A program made the position numbers and the translations under genes. From positions 59,792-123,791 of the forward strand of contig JADJLL010000011.1 of assembly GCA_016710095.1 (NCBI GenBank): a stretch of DNA of 64,000 nucleotides, given 5' to 3'. The number at the start of each line of letters is the position of its first letter. The stretch's first letter is position 1. Below, piece after piece: positions 7,866 to 28,558 of the stretch. Under the pieces are notes generated by a model. It had not been told where the DNA came from. It did no database searches and saw only the letters and a list, made by a program, of their open reading frames with translations. The stretch comes from Candidatus Eiseniibacteriota bacterium. Lineage in GTDB: Bacteria; Eisenbacteria; RBG-16-71-46.

Positions 7866-8159
7866 TCAGATCTGCTCGAAGAGGTCGATCTTCTGATCGG
7901 CCCCGAGCGTCACGATCGCCTTCTTCCAGTCGTTGCGCTTGCCGACCCAGCGGCCTTGCCGCTTGACCTTGCCGCGCAGCTGCATGGTCCGGACGTCAGC
8001 CACCTTCACGTGGAAGATGGTTTCGACGGCCTTCTTGATCTCGATCTTGTTCGCATCGCGCGCGACTTCGAAGAAGTACGTATTCTGCGTTTCGCGCAGG
8101 ACGGTGCCCTTCTCGGTGATGAGCACCTTGCGGACGATGGTCCGGGCGTCCTTGTTCAT
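7866..8159 (-). CDS. rplW: Large ribosomal subunit protein uL23
   Basis: L23 sits at the ribosome exit site and is the main anchor for trigger factor and SRP. The 97-residue product shows the usual IVRKVLITEKGTVLRETQNT opening, the EIKKAVETIFHVKVADVRTM helix-strand and the KVKRQGRWVGKRNDWKKAIV loop. It starts inside the stop of rplD (ATGA overlap), and rplB follows after 13 bp. Confidence 0.96.
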   Translation of the reverse strand: MNKDARTIVRKVLITEKGTVLRETQNTYFFEVARDANKIEIKKAVETIFHVKVADVRTMQLRGKVKRQGRWVGKRNDWKKAIVTLGADQKIDLFEQI

Positions 8160-8782
8160 TTGCTGAAGACCTCCTTCACCCGGGCGAGGCCGTCCGCGGT
8201 CAGGATCAGCGCTTCCGCCTTCATCAGATCGTACGTGTTCAGCTGATGCGCGAGCGTGGTCTCGAGCTTGTCGATGTTGCGCACCGACTTCCAGACCGCC
8301 TCGTGCTGCTGATCCACGACGAGCAGCGTGCGCTTTCCGTACACGCCCATCTTCTTGAGCACACCCGCGACCTTGGAGGTCTTGGGCGCGTCGGCCGAGA
8401 GACCTTCGAGCACCGAAATGGCGTCGGAGGTGGCCTTGAGCGAGAGCGCCGAGACGAGCGCCTGACGGCGCTGCTTCTTCGGCATCTCGGTGCGGTAGTC
8501 GCGCGGACGAGGACCGAACGCGCGGCCGCCACCGGGCATCAGCGGCGAAGTGTTGGAACCCTGGCGAGCGCGACCGGTGCCCTTCTGCTTGAAGGGCTTC
8601 TTGCCGCCGCCCGAAACCGATCCGCGGTTCTTGACCGAGGACGTGCCCTGGCGCTGGTTGCCGAGGTGACGCTTCACCGCGAGCCAGACCAGGTGCTCGT
8701 GCACCGGCTGAGCGAAGAGCTCATCCGGCAGGGCGGTCGTGCCCTTTTCGGAGCCGTCGAGGCCGTAAAGCTTCGCGTTCAT
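8156..8782 (-). CDS. rplD: Large ribosomal subunit protein uL4
   Basis: L4 is an early 50S assembly protein whose long loop reaches the exit tunnel; in Escherichia coli it is also the S10-operon repressor. The 208 residues start MNAKLYGLDGSEKGTTALPD. The tunnel loop is visible as GGGKKPFKQKGTGRARQGSN, and the Rossmann-like body follows. I chose the ATG at 8782, one base after the rplC stop. The open frame continues upstream as a shadow of rplC. Confidence 0.95.
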   Translation of the reverse strand: MNAKLYGLDGSEKGTTALPDELFAQPVHEHLVWLAVKRHLGNQRQGTSSVKNRGSVSGGGKKPFKQKGTGRARQGSNTSPLMPGGGRAFGPRPRDYRTEMPKKQRRQALVSALSLKATSDAISVLEGLSADAPKTSKVAGVLKKMGVYGKRTLLVVDQQHEAVWKSVRNIDKLETTLAHQLNTYDLMKAEALILTADGLARVKEVFSK

Positions 8783-8783
8783 G

Positions 8784-9407
8784 TCAGCCTTCCCGCTTCT
8801 GGATGTAGACGAGGCCGTTCGGCGGGCCGGGGATCGCGCCCCGAACGAGCACGTAGTTCTGCTCGCTGTCCACACCCACGACTTCGAGGTTCTTGATGGT
8901 GAGGTAGACGCCACCCATGCGGCCGGGGAGGCGCTTGCCCTTGATGACGCGCGACGGATAGGCCGAAGAGCCGATCGAGCCCGGCTGCTTGCCGAACGTC
9001 GGGCCGTGCGAAGCGTGGCCGGCGACGAAGCCGTGACGCTTGACGACACCCGCGAAGCCGCGACCCTTGGTCACACCGCGGACGTCCACGTACTCACCCT
9101 TGGCGAACAGCTCGGCCTTGATGGTCTGGCCGACCTGGAAGCCACTGGAGTCCGGAATGCGGAACTCCTTGAGGTGACGCGACGGCGGGAGGTTGCGCTT
9201 CTTGTACTGGCCGAGGAGCGGACGCGTGTAGCGCGACTCCTTGTTGGTCCCGAAACCGATCTGGACCGCCGAGTAACCGTCACGCTCGAGCGAGCGCACT
9301 TCGGTCACCGTGCAGGGTCCCGCCTCGATCACGGTGACCGGGATGATGTCGCCCTTCTCGTCGAAGAGCTGGGTCATCCCCACCTTCTTGCCAATCAAAC
9401 CCATCAT
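8784..9407 (-). CDS. rplC: Large ribosomal subunit protein uL3
   Basis: L3 helps start 50S assembly and reaches the peptidyl-transferase centre. The 207-residue protein starts MMGLIGKKVGMTQLFDEKGD. It contains the conserved VRGVTKGRGFAGVVKRHGF and the methylatable-glutamine region, here FGKQPGSIGSSAYPSRVIKG. Length is normal. It lies between rpsJ and rplD in S10 order; two adjacent ATG codons (9407 and 9404) are possible starts. Confidence 0.96.
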   Translation of the reverse strand: MMGLIGKKVGMTQLFDEKGDIIPVTVIEAGPCTVTEVRSLERDGYSAVQIGFGTNKESRYTRPLLGQYKKRNLPPSRHLKEFRIPDSSGFQVGQTIKAELFAKGEYVDVRGVTKGRGFAGVVKRHGFVAGHASHGPTFGKQPGSIGSSAYPSRVIKGKRLPGRMGGVYLTIKNLEVVGVDSEQNYVLVRGAIPGPPNGLVYIQKREG

Positions 9408-9478
9408 GGTTGTTTCGTTCCTTCTCGAAGGCGCACGGCGCCAGTGGCGCCGCCGTCGCTCCGACCCTGGGCTCAGCC

Positions 9479-9787
9479 CTAGGTAGTGGCCTTGATCTCG
9501 ATGTCCACGCCGGCCGGGATGTCCAGCTTCTCGAGCGCTTCCATCGTCTGCGGCGTCGAGCGAGCGATGTCGATCAGACGCTTGTGAATGCGGATTTCGA
9601 ACTGCTCACGCGACTTCTTGTCCACGTGCGGGCTGCGAAGCACCGTGTAGACCGTCTTGCGCGTGGGCAGCGGCACCGGACCGGACGTGACAGCGCCCGT
9701 CCGGCGGGCCGTGCGCACGATCTCCGCCGACGACTGGTCGAGCGTCGCGTGATCGTACGACTTGAGTTTGATGCGGATCTTGACCAT
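9479..9787 (-). CDS. rpsJ: Small ribosomal subunit protein uS10
   Basis: S10 is a 30S head protein and, as NusE, a transcription antitermination factor that pairs with NusB and NusG. The 102 residues contain the signature IRIKLKSYDHATLDQSSAEI and the loop SGPVPLPTRKTVYTVLRSPH. It directly follows tuf1 (11-bp spacer). The str and S10 operons are therefore fused here, with no promoter-sized gap between them. Confidence 0.97.
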   Translation of the reverse strand: MVKIRIKLKSYDHATLDQSSAEIVRTARRTGAVTSGPVPLPTRKTVYTVLRSPHVDKKSREQFEIRIHKRLIDIARSTPQTMEALEKLDIPAGVDIEIKATT

Positions 9788-9798
9788 GCCCGCCCCCG

Positions 9799-10992
<1,194 letters not shown>

Positions 10993-11058
10993 GGACAGAA
11001 CCTCCGTTGTTTCTTGCGTCAGAGAATCAAAGTCAGGCGCTCATACGAGCGCGATCGA

Positions 11059-13137
<2,079 letters not shown>

Positions 13138-13272
13138 CGGCGTTCACATCCTTTGATGGTTCAAGACAGCGAAACACCACCTGCCTTTCCTGGAAAGAAA
13201 GCGCGGTGATGAGGCAGATAGGACGACTGTGAGCGTGGAGGTGCTTGCGGGGCGATGCCCGCGGAGAACCCA

Positions 13273-13298
13273 GGCCGGCGCGAGGCCGGCCTTGGTCA
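13273..13298 (-). promoter_or_regulatory. GC-rich inverted repeat between rpsG and fusA
   Basis: Within the 169-bp rpsG-fusA spacer, an inverted repeat CCAGGCCGGC/GCCGGCCTTGG can form a strong hairpin just downstream of the rpsG stop. It lacks a U-run, so processing or attenuation is more likely than termination. Evidence is pairing only. Confidence 0.3.
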
Positions 13299-13306
13299 CA
13301 ACCGGA

Positions 13307-13777
13307 TTACCAGCGGTAGTGGGCGAAGGCCTTGTTGGCCTCGGCCATCTTGTGCGTGTCTTCGCGCTTCTTGACCGCTCCGCCTTCGTTACGCGAGGCC
13401 GCCAGGATTTCCTGGGCGAACTTCTCGGCGAACGAATGGTCGGCGCGACCACGCGCGTAAGAGATGATCCAGCGAGTGGCCAGAGCGTTCCGGCGATCCG
13501 GACGCACTTCGACCGGGACCTGGTAGTTCGCGCCACCGACGCGGCGCGACTTCACTTCCAGGACCGGCTTCACGTTGTTCATCGCCTGCTTGAGCACCGT
13601 CATGGCTTCCTGACCGGACTTCTGCTCGATGTAAGCCATGGCCTTGTAGAAGTGGCCCTCGGCAATCGAGCGCTTACCGTCGCTCATGATGGCGTTGATG
13701 AACCGCGTGACCAGCACGCTATCGAACTTGGGATCCGCGATGGACTCTCGTCGCGGAATGAAACCCTTGCGAGGCAT
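13307..13777 (-). CDS. rpsG: Small ribosomal subunit protein uS7
   Basis: S7 starts assembly of the 30S head and represses the str operon in Escherichia coli. The 156-residue protein starts MPRKGFIPRRESIADPKFDS and shows MKLV-like core elements VTRFINAIMSDGKRSIAEGH, RRVGGANYQVPVEVRPDRR and the C-terminal KREDTHKMAEANKAFAHYRW. All are conserved in S7. It lies between rpsL and fusA; a hairpin in the rpsL-rpsG spacer is a candidate S7 target. Confidence 0.97.
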   Translation of the reverse strand: MPRKGFIPRRESIADPKFDSVLVTRFINAIMSDGKRSIAEGHFYKAMAYIEQKSGQEAMTVLKQAMNNVKPVLEVKSRRVGGANYQVPVEVRPDRRNALATRWIISYARGRADHSFAEKFAQEILAASRNEGGAVKKREDTHKMAEANKAFAHYRW

Positions 13778-13794
13778 TGGAAATCCTCTCGATT

Positions 13795-13824
13795 ACCTGT
13801 CCCGCCCCCTGGGCGGGCACAGGT
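13795..13824 (-). promoter_or_regulatory. Hairpin in the rpsL-rpsG spacer (candidate S7 site)
   Basis: A stem of ACCTGT plus CCCGCCC pairs with GGGCGGG plus ACAGGT, with one bulged base and a three-base loop. It is 13 bp of pairing right before rpsG. In Escherichia coli the S7 repressor site is in this same intergenic region. Position and stability support a regulatory role, but S7 binding here is inference. Confidence 0.4.
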
Positions 13825-13871
13825 CACACGCAAGGGCGGCAGCCACTTGGACCGCCGCCGTGCGTAGCTTC

Positions 13872-14239
13872 CTACTTCGACTTGGTGCCGTACTTCGAGC
13901 GGCTCTGCTTTCGGCCGCTCACACCGCTGGCGTCGAGGGTTCCACGCACGATGTGATAGCGCACACCGGGCAGGTCCTTCACACGGCCACCGCGGATGAG
14001 CACGATCGAGTGCTCCTGCAGATTGTGGCCTTCGCCAGGGATGTAGCAGTCACTTCAATGTGGTTCGTCAGCCGGACACGCGCCACCTTGCGCAGCGCGG
14101 AGTTCGGCTTCTTGGGCGTGGTCGTGTACACGCGGGTACAGACGCCACGCTTTTGCGGGCAAGCCTTGAGCGCGGGCGCTCCAGTCTTGCTCTTCTGTGG
14201 CCGCCGCCCATGACGGACGAGCTGGCTCAAAGTCGGCAC
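13872..14239 (-). CDS. rpsL: Small ribosomal subunit protein uS12 (one-base deletion)
   Basis: S12 controls decoding accuracy and is the streptomycin target. From a GTG at 14239 the frame reads VPTLSQLVRHGRRPQKSKTG and TTTPKKPNSALRKVARVRL (Lys of the PKKPNS motif intact), up to NHIEVTA. One base is then missing at about 14045/14046. The next frame continues YIPGEGHNLQEHSIVLIRGG, VKDLPGVRYHIVRGTLD and ends at 13872. The restored protein has normal S12 length. As this is the only rpsL seen and is essential, a sequence error is the likely cause. Confidence 0.92.
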
Positions 14240-14333
14240 AGTCAACCCCCGGAAGCTGTTTGTCTCGGGAATGCGCGGTCTGAGGGCACGGCATAAGTGT
14301 GTAAAGCATGCGCCGTTGCCGCGCAGGCCGAGC

Positions 14334-14358
14334 AATGTAAGTTATCCGTTTGCAGCTG

Positions 14359-14362
<4 letters not shown>
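14334..14362 (-). promoter_or_regulatory. Sigma-70-type promoter for rpsL (str/S10/spc block)
   Basis: On the minus strand TTGACA (14357-14362) and TACATT (14334-14339) are separated by exactly 17 bp, a near-consensus pair that stands out in this GC-rich sequence. The -35 box overlaps the rpoC stop codon (14359-14361). The predicted start is near 14327, leaving about 90 bases of leader before the rpsL start. Confidence 0.75.
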
Positions 14363-18591
<4,229 letters not shown>

Positions 18592-18614
18592 GAGTGCACT
18601 CTCCCTGGCCGGGC

Positions 18615-18639
18615 CCGCCACCCCACAGTCGGGTGGCGG
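18615..18639 (-). promoter_or_regulatory. Hairpin between rpoB and rpoC
   Basis: CCGCCACCC pairs with GGGTGGCGG around a seven-base loop, a perfect 9-bp stem in the 80-bp rpoB-rpoC spacer. There is no U-run, so an mRNA processing or stability element is more likely than a terminator. Confidence 0.35.
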
Positions 18640-18671
18640 CGAGCCGCTCGGCCGAGTACGCGCAAGAACTC

Positions 18672-22547
<3,876 letters not shown>

Positions 22548-22741
22548 AGCCTTCCCGCCTTTCTGTCGGTCGCAGGGAGCGCGTGCCGACTGCGTGGGCT
22601 CGGACGCGCCGGCCGAGTGGATGAGGGATGCCGACTCGGCTCGACGCGGGGGATCCCGCATCCTGTGCGGACCCCACCGCCTAGCAAAGGCCGTCGTGAA
22701 CGGCCATCAGCGTGAAGCGTGTGGTCCTCCGACGCCGCGAC

Positions 22742-22764
22742 CCCGGGCCCTCTCGGGACCCGGG
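22742..22764 (-). promoter_or_regulatory. Stable hairpin in the rplL-rpoB spacer
   Basis: CCCGGG(T)CCC pairs with GGGCCCGGG around a GAGA tetraloop in the spacer between rplL and rpoB. In Escherichia coli this spacer holds an attenuator and an RNase III site that set the ratio of ribosomal protein to polymerase. A similar role is plausible here. No U-run follows on the minus strand. Confidence 0.45.
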
Positions 22765-22793
22765 TTCGCGAGACGCTGGAGGTGCGAATCGAC

Positions 22794-23174
<381 letters not shown>

Positions 23175-23259
23175 GGTTGGGTATCTCCTGTTTTGAAACG
23201 CCGGATTCGGCTTGGTGAAAATTGGACCGGGACGTGTGCCCGGGGATCGTTTATCGGGT

Positions 23260-23784
23260 TCAGGAAGCCTTGGACTTTTCGCGGTGCAGCGCGTCGGCCA
23301 TGTTGGCCGGCGTCGCCAGAGCCGCGTTGACCGCCGCAAGGAACTGCGTCATCGGAGCGATGAACGTGCTGAGCACCTGCGACAGGAGCACGTCGCGGCT
23401 GGGCAGCAGCGCCAGCTGAGCGATCGCCTTGCCGTCGTACAGACGCCCGTCCACCACCGCGGCCTTCACACGCAGCTTCTCGTTCTCCTTCGCGAAGTCG
23501 GAGAGCACCTTGGCAGGCGCCATCTCGTTCGACGGGCAGAAGACGAGACCGGTGTTGCCGACGAGGTGTGCATCGAGCTCGGTGATGCCGCGTTCGTTGA
23601 ACGAGCGGCGCAGGAGCGTGTTCTTGATCACGCGGAAGGCGATGCCCTGCTCGCGGCACTGCTTGCGGAGCTGGGTCATCTTTTCCACGGTCAGGCCGCT
23701 GAAGTCCGCGAGGTAAAGCCCGCGAACGCCGGCGATACGCTCCTGCGTGTCCTTGAGGACGGCTTCTTTGTGCGGAGTCGGCAT
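23260..23784 (-). CDS. rplJ: Large ribosomal subunit protein uL10
   Basis: L10 anchors L7/L12 dimers to the 50S stalk base and usually represses its own operon. The 174-residue protein has the rRNA-binding N-domain (GLYLADFSGLTVEKMTQLRK, then FRVIKNTLLRRSFNE) and the C-terminal helix that carries the L12 dimers. An 85-bp spacer precedes rplL, and rplA ends 8 bp upstream of the start. Confidence 0.95.
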   Translation of the reverse strand: MPTPHKEAVLKDTQERIAGVRGLYLADFSGLTVEKMTQLRKQCREQGIAFRVIKNTLLRRSFNERGITELDAHLVGNTGLVFCPSNEMAPAKVLSDFAKENEKLRVKAAVVDGRLYDGKAIAQLALLPSRDVLLSQVLSTFIAPMTQFLAAVNAALATPANMADALHREKSKAS

Positions 23785-23792
23785 CGTTCCTC

Positions 23793-24503
23793 CTAGTGGC
23801 CCAGGTCGGCCGTGACAGCCGCCGGGTCGAGGGTGATGCCCGGGCCCATCGTCGAGCTGATGGTCAGGCTCCTCAGGTAGTGGCCCTTCGACGCCGCGGG
23901 CTTCGACCGCATCAGCTCGCGCAGGAAGGCACGCGCGTTCTCGAGGAGCTTGCCCTCTTCGAACGACGCCTTGCCGACCGGAGCATGCACGTTCGCGCCC
24001 TTGTCGACGCGGAACTCGATCTTGCCCGCCTTGAGCTCGTTCACGGCCTTCGCGACGTCGAACGTCACGGTGCCGCTCTTCGGGTTCGGCATGAGGCCGC
24101 GGGGTCCGAGCACACTGCCCAGCTTACCCACTTCGCCCATCATGTCCGGCGTGGCGACGATCGCGTCGATGTCGAGCCAACCGTCCTGGATCTTCTTCAC
24201 GTACTCCTCGGCGCCCGCATAGTCGGCACCCGCGGCCAGGGCTTCCTTCTGCTTCTCGCCCTTGGCCATCACCAGCACTCGCAGACTCTTGCCCGTGCCG
24301 TGAGGCAGCACGACCGTTCCGCGAACGAGCTGGTCCGAGTGACGCGGATCGACGCCGAGATGCGACGAGATCACGATGGTCTCGTCGAACTTCGCGCGAG
24401 CAGTCTCCTTCACGAGCTTCACGGCAGCGGCGAGGTCCTTGACCGTGCCCGCCTGGCTCGCGACCTCGAATGCGGCGCGATAGCGCTTCCCGTACTTCGG
24501 CAT
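23793..24503 (-). CDS. rplA: Large ribosomal subunit protein uL1
   Basis: L1 forms the mobile stalk that helps release deacylated tRNA, and represses its own operon in many bacteria. The 236 residues start MPKYGKRYRAAFEVASQAGT and include the signature VGKLGSVLGPRGLMPNPKSG and the C-terminal SSTMGPGITLD. The ATG at 24503 is the family start. The 151-bp stretch before it, down from orf68, holds a hairpin. Confidence 0.96.
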   Translation of the reverse strand: MPKYGKRYRAAFEVASQAGTVKDLAAAVKLVKETARAKFDETIVISSHLGVDPRHSDQLVRGTVVLPHGTGKSLRVLVMAKGEKQKEALAAGADYAGAEEYVKKIQDGWLDIDAIVATPDMMGEVGKLGSVLGPRGLMPNPKSGTVTFDVAKAVNELKAGKIEFRVDKGANVHAPVGKASFEEGKLLENARAFLRELMRSKPAASKGHYLRSLTISSTMGPGITLDPAAVTADLGH

Positions 24504-24524
24504 GAACCCTCCCGTGGTCCTGGC

Positions 24525-24543
24525 GTGGCGTTTTTGGCGCCAC
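24525..24543 (-). promoter_or_regulatory. Hairpin in the leader of rplA
   Basis: GTGGCG pairs with CGCCAC around a loop of seven bases (CCAAAAA on the transcribed strand). It lies 22 bp before the rplA start, in the 151-bp gap after orf68. It could be an L1 feedback site or an end signal for the upstream message; the short stem makes either call weak. Confidence 0.25.
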
Positions 24544-24654
24544 TCCCACGTTGTTCGAGTTTCCCGGGGTCGTCCCTGCACGGAGCGAGGCGATGTTCAC
24601 CTGCTCCCGGCGTGCGCGACACCCGTCGCACGCCGAAAAATCGTCAGTCGCGGT

Positions 24655-24862
24655 CTACTTGCTTTCTTCTTCTTCCTCGACCGCGTCGAGCTCTTCCGCG
24701 GTGGCGTAACCGTTCTGCACCACCCAGTCGAGCGTCTCGAAGAGGTCCTGGAACTTCGCGTCCGGGGCGCTTCTCCACCTTCGCGCGAACGATGTCGTAG
24801 ATCTCGCGCGGGCTCTTGCCCTTGAGCTCCAGCTCCGCCTTTTCCTTGTCCATCAGGACCAT
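24655..24862 (-). CDS. Small acidic protein of unknown function between rplK and rplA (orf68, one extra base)
   Basis: I do not recognise this family. Starting at ATG 24862 (AAGGAA site six bases upstream), the frame reads MVLMDKEKAELELKGKSPRE and IYDIVRAKVEK, then breaks. Removing one C at about 24773 restores APDAKFQDLFETLDWVVQNG, YATAEELDAVEEEEESK and a stop at 24655. The product is 68 residues, strongly acidic at the C-terminus and probably helical. There is no signal peptide or membrane segment. Its place inside the rplK-rplA operon suggests a link to translation, or a host-lineage-specific accessory protein. Confidence 0.6.
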
Positions 24863-24915
24863 TGCCGGTTCCTTCCCTTTGCCGGCCGGCGTGACCTGCC
24901 GGCGGGTCGCCTACA

Positions 24916-25341
24916 TCAGTCGGCGATCTCGATTCCCATGCTGCGGGCCGTGCCCATCACCATGCGCTCGGCGGCTTCGACGCTGGCCGAGTTCAAATCG
25001 GGAGCCTTCAGTTCGGCGATCTCACGCACCTGAGCGCGCGAAACCTTGCCGACCTTCGTGCGATTGGGGACGCCGGAGCCCTTCGGGAGTCCTGCAGCCT
25101 TCTTGAGCAGGATCGCGGCGGGCGGGGTCTTGGTGATGAAGGTGAACGAGCGGTCGTTGTAGACCGTGATCACGACCGGAATCACGAGACCCGACTGGGC
25201 CTGCGTCCGAGCGTTGAACTGCTTGCAGAACTCCATGATGTTGATGCCGTGCTGGCCCAGCGCAGGACCGACCGGCGGCGCCGGGGTCGCGGCACCCGCG
25301 TTGCACTGCAGCTTCACCATGGCCGTAATCGGCTTCGCCAT
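24916..25341 (-). CDS. rplK: Large ribosomal subunit protein uL11
   Basis: L11 sits at the GTPase-associated centre and is needed for RelA activation and thiostrepton binding. The 141 residues contain the proline-rich N-domain AGAATPAPPVGPALGQHGIN with IMEFCKQFNARTQ, and the rRNA-binding C-domain ending TARSMGIEIAD. Length is the family standard. It is followed by orf68 rather than directly by rplA. The 138-bp spacer from nusG is GC-rich and could hold an L1 feedback site. Confidence 0.97.
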   Translation of the reverse strand: MAKPITAMVKLQCNAGAATPAPPVGPALGQHGINIMEFCKQFNARTQAQSGLVIPVVITVYNDRSFTFITKTPPAAILLKKAAGLPKGSGVPNRTKVGKVSRAQVREIAELKAPDLNSASVEAAERMVMGTARSMGIEIAD

Positions 25342-25479
25342 GTTCCTTCTCCTTCAGCAGCCGGACCCGGCTTCGCCCGGCTCGGCACCTTCATCGCCGC
25401 GCTTCGTGAGGCGGTTCCGCCCCGTTCCACGCGATGCTTCTCATGAACACTCAAGACCGGCGTGTTCGACCGGGAACCG

Positions 25480-26010
25480 TCAGACGGGATCCACCTGCAT
25501 CACGTCGAGCTCCACCGGCGTCGCACGCCCGAAGATGCTCACCATGACCTTCACCTTGGCGCCTTCGATGTTGTCCACCACGCCCGTGAAGGCGCTGAAG
25601 GGTCCGTCGGTGATCTTCACCGAGTCGCCCACCTTGAACGTCACCACCGGCGCTTCGGTCTTCACCGGTGCGCCCACGTCCGAGTTGATGAGGCGGCGCA
25701 CTTCGGCGTCCTTCAGCGGCACCGGCTTCTTGCCGGGGCCCACGAATCCAGTGACCCCGGGCACGTTCTGCACGAGGAAGCCGGTTTCGTTGGTGTAGTT
25801 CATCTCGACGTAGACGTAGGACGGGAACATCTTGCGCGTCGACTTCGAGCGCTTGCCGTCCTTCATCTCCACGACCTGCTCGGTGAGAACCAGGATCTTC
25901 CCGAAATCCTCTTCGAGACCATTCGCGTGAATGGCCTTCTCGAGGTTCGTCTTCACCTTGTTCTCGTGGCCCGAGTAGGTGTGGACCACGTACCACTTCT
26001 TGTCGCTCAT
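25480..26010 (-). CDS. nusG: Transcription elongation/antitermination factor NusG
   Basis: NusG binds the polymerase clamp and couples it to ribosomes (through S10) and to Rho. The 176-residue protein has the NGN domain (KWYVVHTYSGHENKVKTNLE, then FPSYVYVEMNYTNETGFLVQ) and the KOW domain (FKVGDSVKITDGPFSAFTGV). There is no large insertion between the domains. It is encoded right after secE, the standard arrangement. Confidence 0.97.
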   Translation of the reverse strand: MSDKKWYVVHTYSGHENKVKTNLEKAIHANGLEEDFGKILVLTEQVVEMKDGKRSKSTRKMFPSYVYVEMNYTNETGFLVQNVPGVTGFVGPGKKPVPLKDAEVRRLINSDVGAPVKTEAPVVTFKVGDSVKITDGPFSAFTGVVDNIEGAKVKVMVSIFGRATPVELDVMQVDPV

Positions 26011-26065
26011 GTTCGCTTTCGTCCGCGCCGGAAATCCTTACCCGGCAGCGTTCACGGCCGTCGGA

Positions 26066-26257
26066 CTACTGGAACAACAGACCGACGGCGAAGGTCAGCA
26101 GGCGATCCACGACTCCGATGAACGCAGCCACCAGAAGCACGGTCGTCACCACGACGACCGTCGAGTCGCGGAGTTCTTCGCGCGTCGGCCAGCTGACCTT
26201 GGCCGATTCGAGACGAACGTCCTTCACGAACTCACGAAACTGATCCGTCACCGACAT
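26066..26257 (-). CDS. secE: Preprotein translocase subunit SecE
   Basis: SecE is the small clamp subunit that stabilises SecY in the inner membrane. The 63-residue form has an amphipathic helix (FREFVKDVRLESAKVSWPTR, with the conserved KVSWPTREE) and one transmembrane segment (about residues 35-58). This is the short single-span type found in most bacteria. It lies between tRNA-Trp and nusG. Confidence 0.95.
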   Translation of the reverse strand: MSVTDQFREFVKDVRLESAKVSWPTREELRDSTVVVVTTVLLVAAFIGVVDRLLTFAVGLLFQ

Positions 26258-26323
26258 GCGATGCCTCTGGGCTGCGGCGCGGGATGCGCCTTATCGGATG
26301 TGCGTAGGGACGCCGGTACGAGA

Positions 26324-26401
26324 TGGCACGCCAGGAGGGATTTGAACCCCCGACCCCCGGTTTTGGAGACCGGTGCTCTAGCCAGCCTGAGCTACTGGCG
26401 T
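26324..26401 (-). tRNA. tRNA-Trp (anticodon CCA), 3' CCA encoded
   Basis: The minus strand folds into a full cloverleaf. Acceptor ACGCCAG pairs with CTGGCGT, the anticodon loop CTCCAAA carries CCA, and the T-loop is TTCAAAT. Discriminator G is followed by an encoded CCA at 26324-26326. Its position between rpmG and secE is found in many bacteria. Confidence 0.95.
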
Positions 26402-26415
26402 ACCGAGACCCCGTC

Positions 26416-26565
26416 CTACCGCGTTTCCTTGTGGGCGGTGTGCTTCCGGCAGTGCGAGCAGTACTTCTTGAACTCCACGCGATCCGGGTGCAGCCGCTTG
26501 TTCTTCGTCTTGATGTAGTTGCGCCGCTTACAGTCGTTGCAAGCGAGCGTGATGTGGTCGCGCAT
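26416..26565 (-). CDS. rpmG: Large ribosomal subunit protein bL33, zinc-binding form
   Basis: L33 is a small 50S protein near the tRNA exit site. The 49 residues MRDHITLACNDCKRRNYIKT then KNKRLHPDRVEFKKYCSHCR and KHTAHKETR keep both CXXC pairs (CNDC, CSHC), so this is the zinc-dependent paralogue. It lies 12 bp after tuf2 and 14 bp before tRNA-Trp, the usual tuf-rpmG-trnW-secE-nusG string. Confidence 0.95.
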   Translation of the reverse strand: MRDHITLACNDCKRRNYIKTKNKRLHPDRVEFKKYCSHCRKHTAHKETR

Positions 26566-26577
26566 GGCGCGCCTCCC

Positions 26578-27772
<1,195 letters not shown>

Positions 27773-27968
27773 CTCGGCAGACTCCTGTTTCAGGATGAGG
27801 TTGCGACCACTGCCACCCGCCTCGGGCGAGTGCTGAGCCACGGGTGCGAAAACGACTCGTGCACGCGAGCGACGCTCGCGTCCTTGCCACGACTACAGAA
27901 CTCACTCGTTGGTCGCCCACCCGGAACGGCGTCGCGAGCATCGAGCGCGCGTACACGATCCAACCGGG

Positions 27969-28044
27969 TGGAGCCCGCTGCCGGATTCGAACCGGTGACC
28001 TTCTCCTTACCATGGAGATGCTCTACCTACTGAGCTACGCGGGC
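27969..28044 (-). tRNA. tRNA-Thr (anticodon GGT), 3' CCA encoded
   Basis: The cloverleaf reads GCCCGCG acceptor, anticodon stem TCTCC/GGAGA with loop ATGGTAA (GGT), T-loop TTCGAAT, discriminator T and encoded CCA. Two adjacent mismatches (G-A at acceptor position 7 and A-C at the base of the T stem) are unusual, but the core is intact. It is the first gene of the tuf2 unit, as thrT is in Escherichia coli. Confidence 0.9.
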
Positions 28045-28213
28045 TTGCACGACCAAACCATCCCAGCAGGCAGCACGCGATGCTGTCGGAGCGAAGCGAG
28101 GAGCGCTGGCTTGCGAGGAGGGCTTGCTTGAGCGGGACGTGCACATGCAGGGCACGCCACCCCGAGGCGGTCTCCGGGAAAAGGGAGGCCGTCGAGAGTC
28201 GCGCAAGACGCGT

Positions 28214-28243
28214 AATCTAGTCAGCCGACCCGAGGGGTGTCAA
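28214..28243 (-). promoter_or_regulatory. Sigma-70-type promoter for tRNA-Thr(GGT)-tuf2-rpmG-tRNA-Trp-secE-nusG
   Basis: On the minus strand TTGACA (28238-28243) and TAGATT (28214-28219) are 18 bp apart. The sequence just upstream is A/T-rich for this genome (AATTTTGCG, ATTTTCGG), resembling an UP element. The pair lies about 170 bp upstream of tRNA-Thr(GGT). Confidence 0.65.
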
Positions 28244-28460
28244 CGCAAAATTCCGAAAATGCTATGGGTTGCACGATTTTGCTCGGACGCCATCGAGGGC
28301 TCGGCTGCTCCCGGAAGGGGTCGGATCCGAGACGTGGAGACTCGGCAAAGTTTTGTTTTTCGACCATCGGGGCCGGGTCTCTCGCGGGAGAGCCGGGGTG
28401 CGCGGCCTGGTTCGCCGACGCTGGGCACCCTCCCGGGCGACTCACCGGGAAGGGGAAAAA
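28244..28460. other. Intergenic stretch between tRNA-Gly and the tuf2 promoter
   Basis: I see no gene here. Just past tRNA-Gly on the minus strand, two GC-rich inverted repeats (CTTCCCGG/CCGGGAGG and GGCTCTC/GAGAGACC) could slow or end the tRNA transcript, but no U-run follows. The part next to the promoter is A/T-rich. Confidence 0.3.
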
Positions 28461-28536
28461 TGGAGCGGGAAACGGGATTCGAACCCGCGACCCTCGGCTT
28501 GGAAGGCCGATGCTCTAGCCGCTGAGCTATTCCCGC
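28461..28536 (-). tRNA. tRNA-Gly (anticodon TCC), 3' CCA encoded
   Basis: Acceptor GCGGGAA pairs with TTCCCGC, the anticodon stem TCGGC/GCCGA holds loop CTTCCAA (TCC), and the T-arm is GCGGG-TTCGAAT-CCCGT. Discriminator T is followed by encoded CCA. Its place after tRNA-Tyr matches glyT in Escherichia coli. Confidence 0.95.
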
Positions 28537-28558
28537 TCGTCGAACTGGGCGGTTCAAA

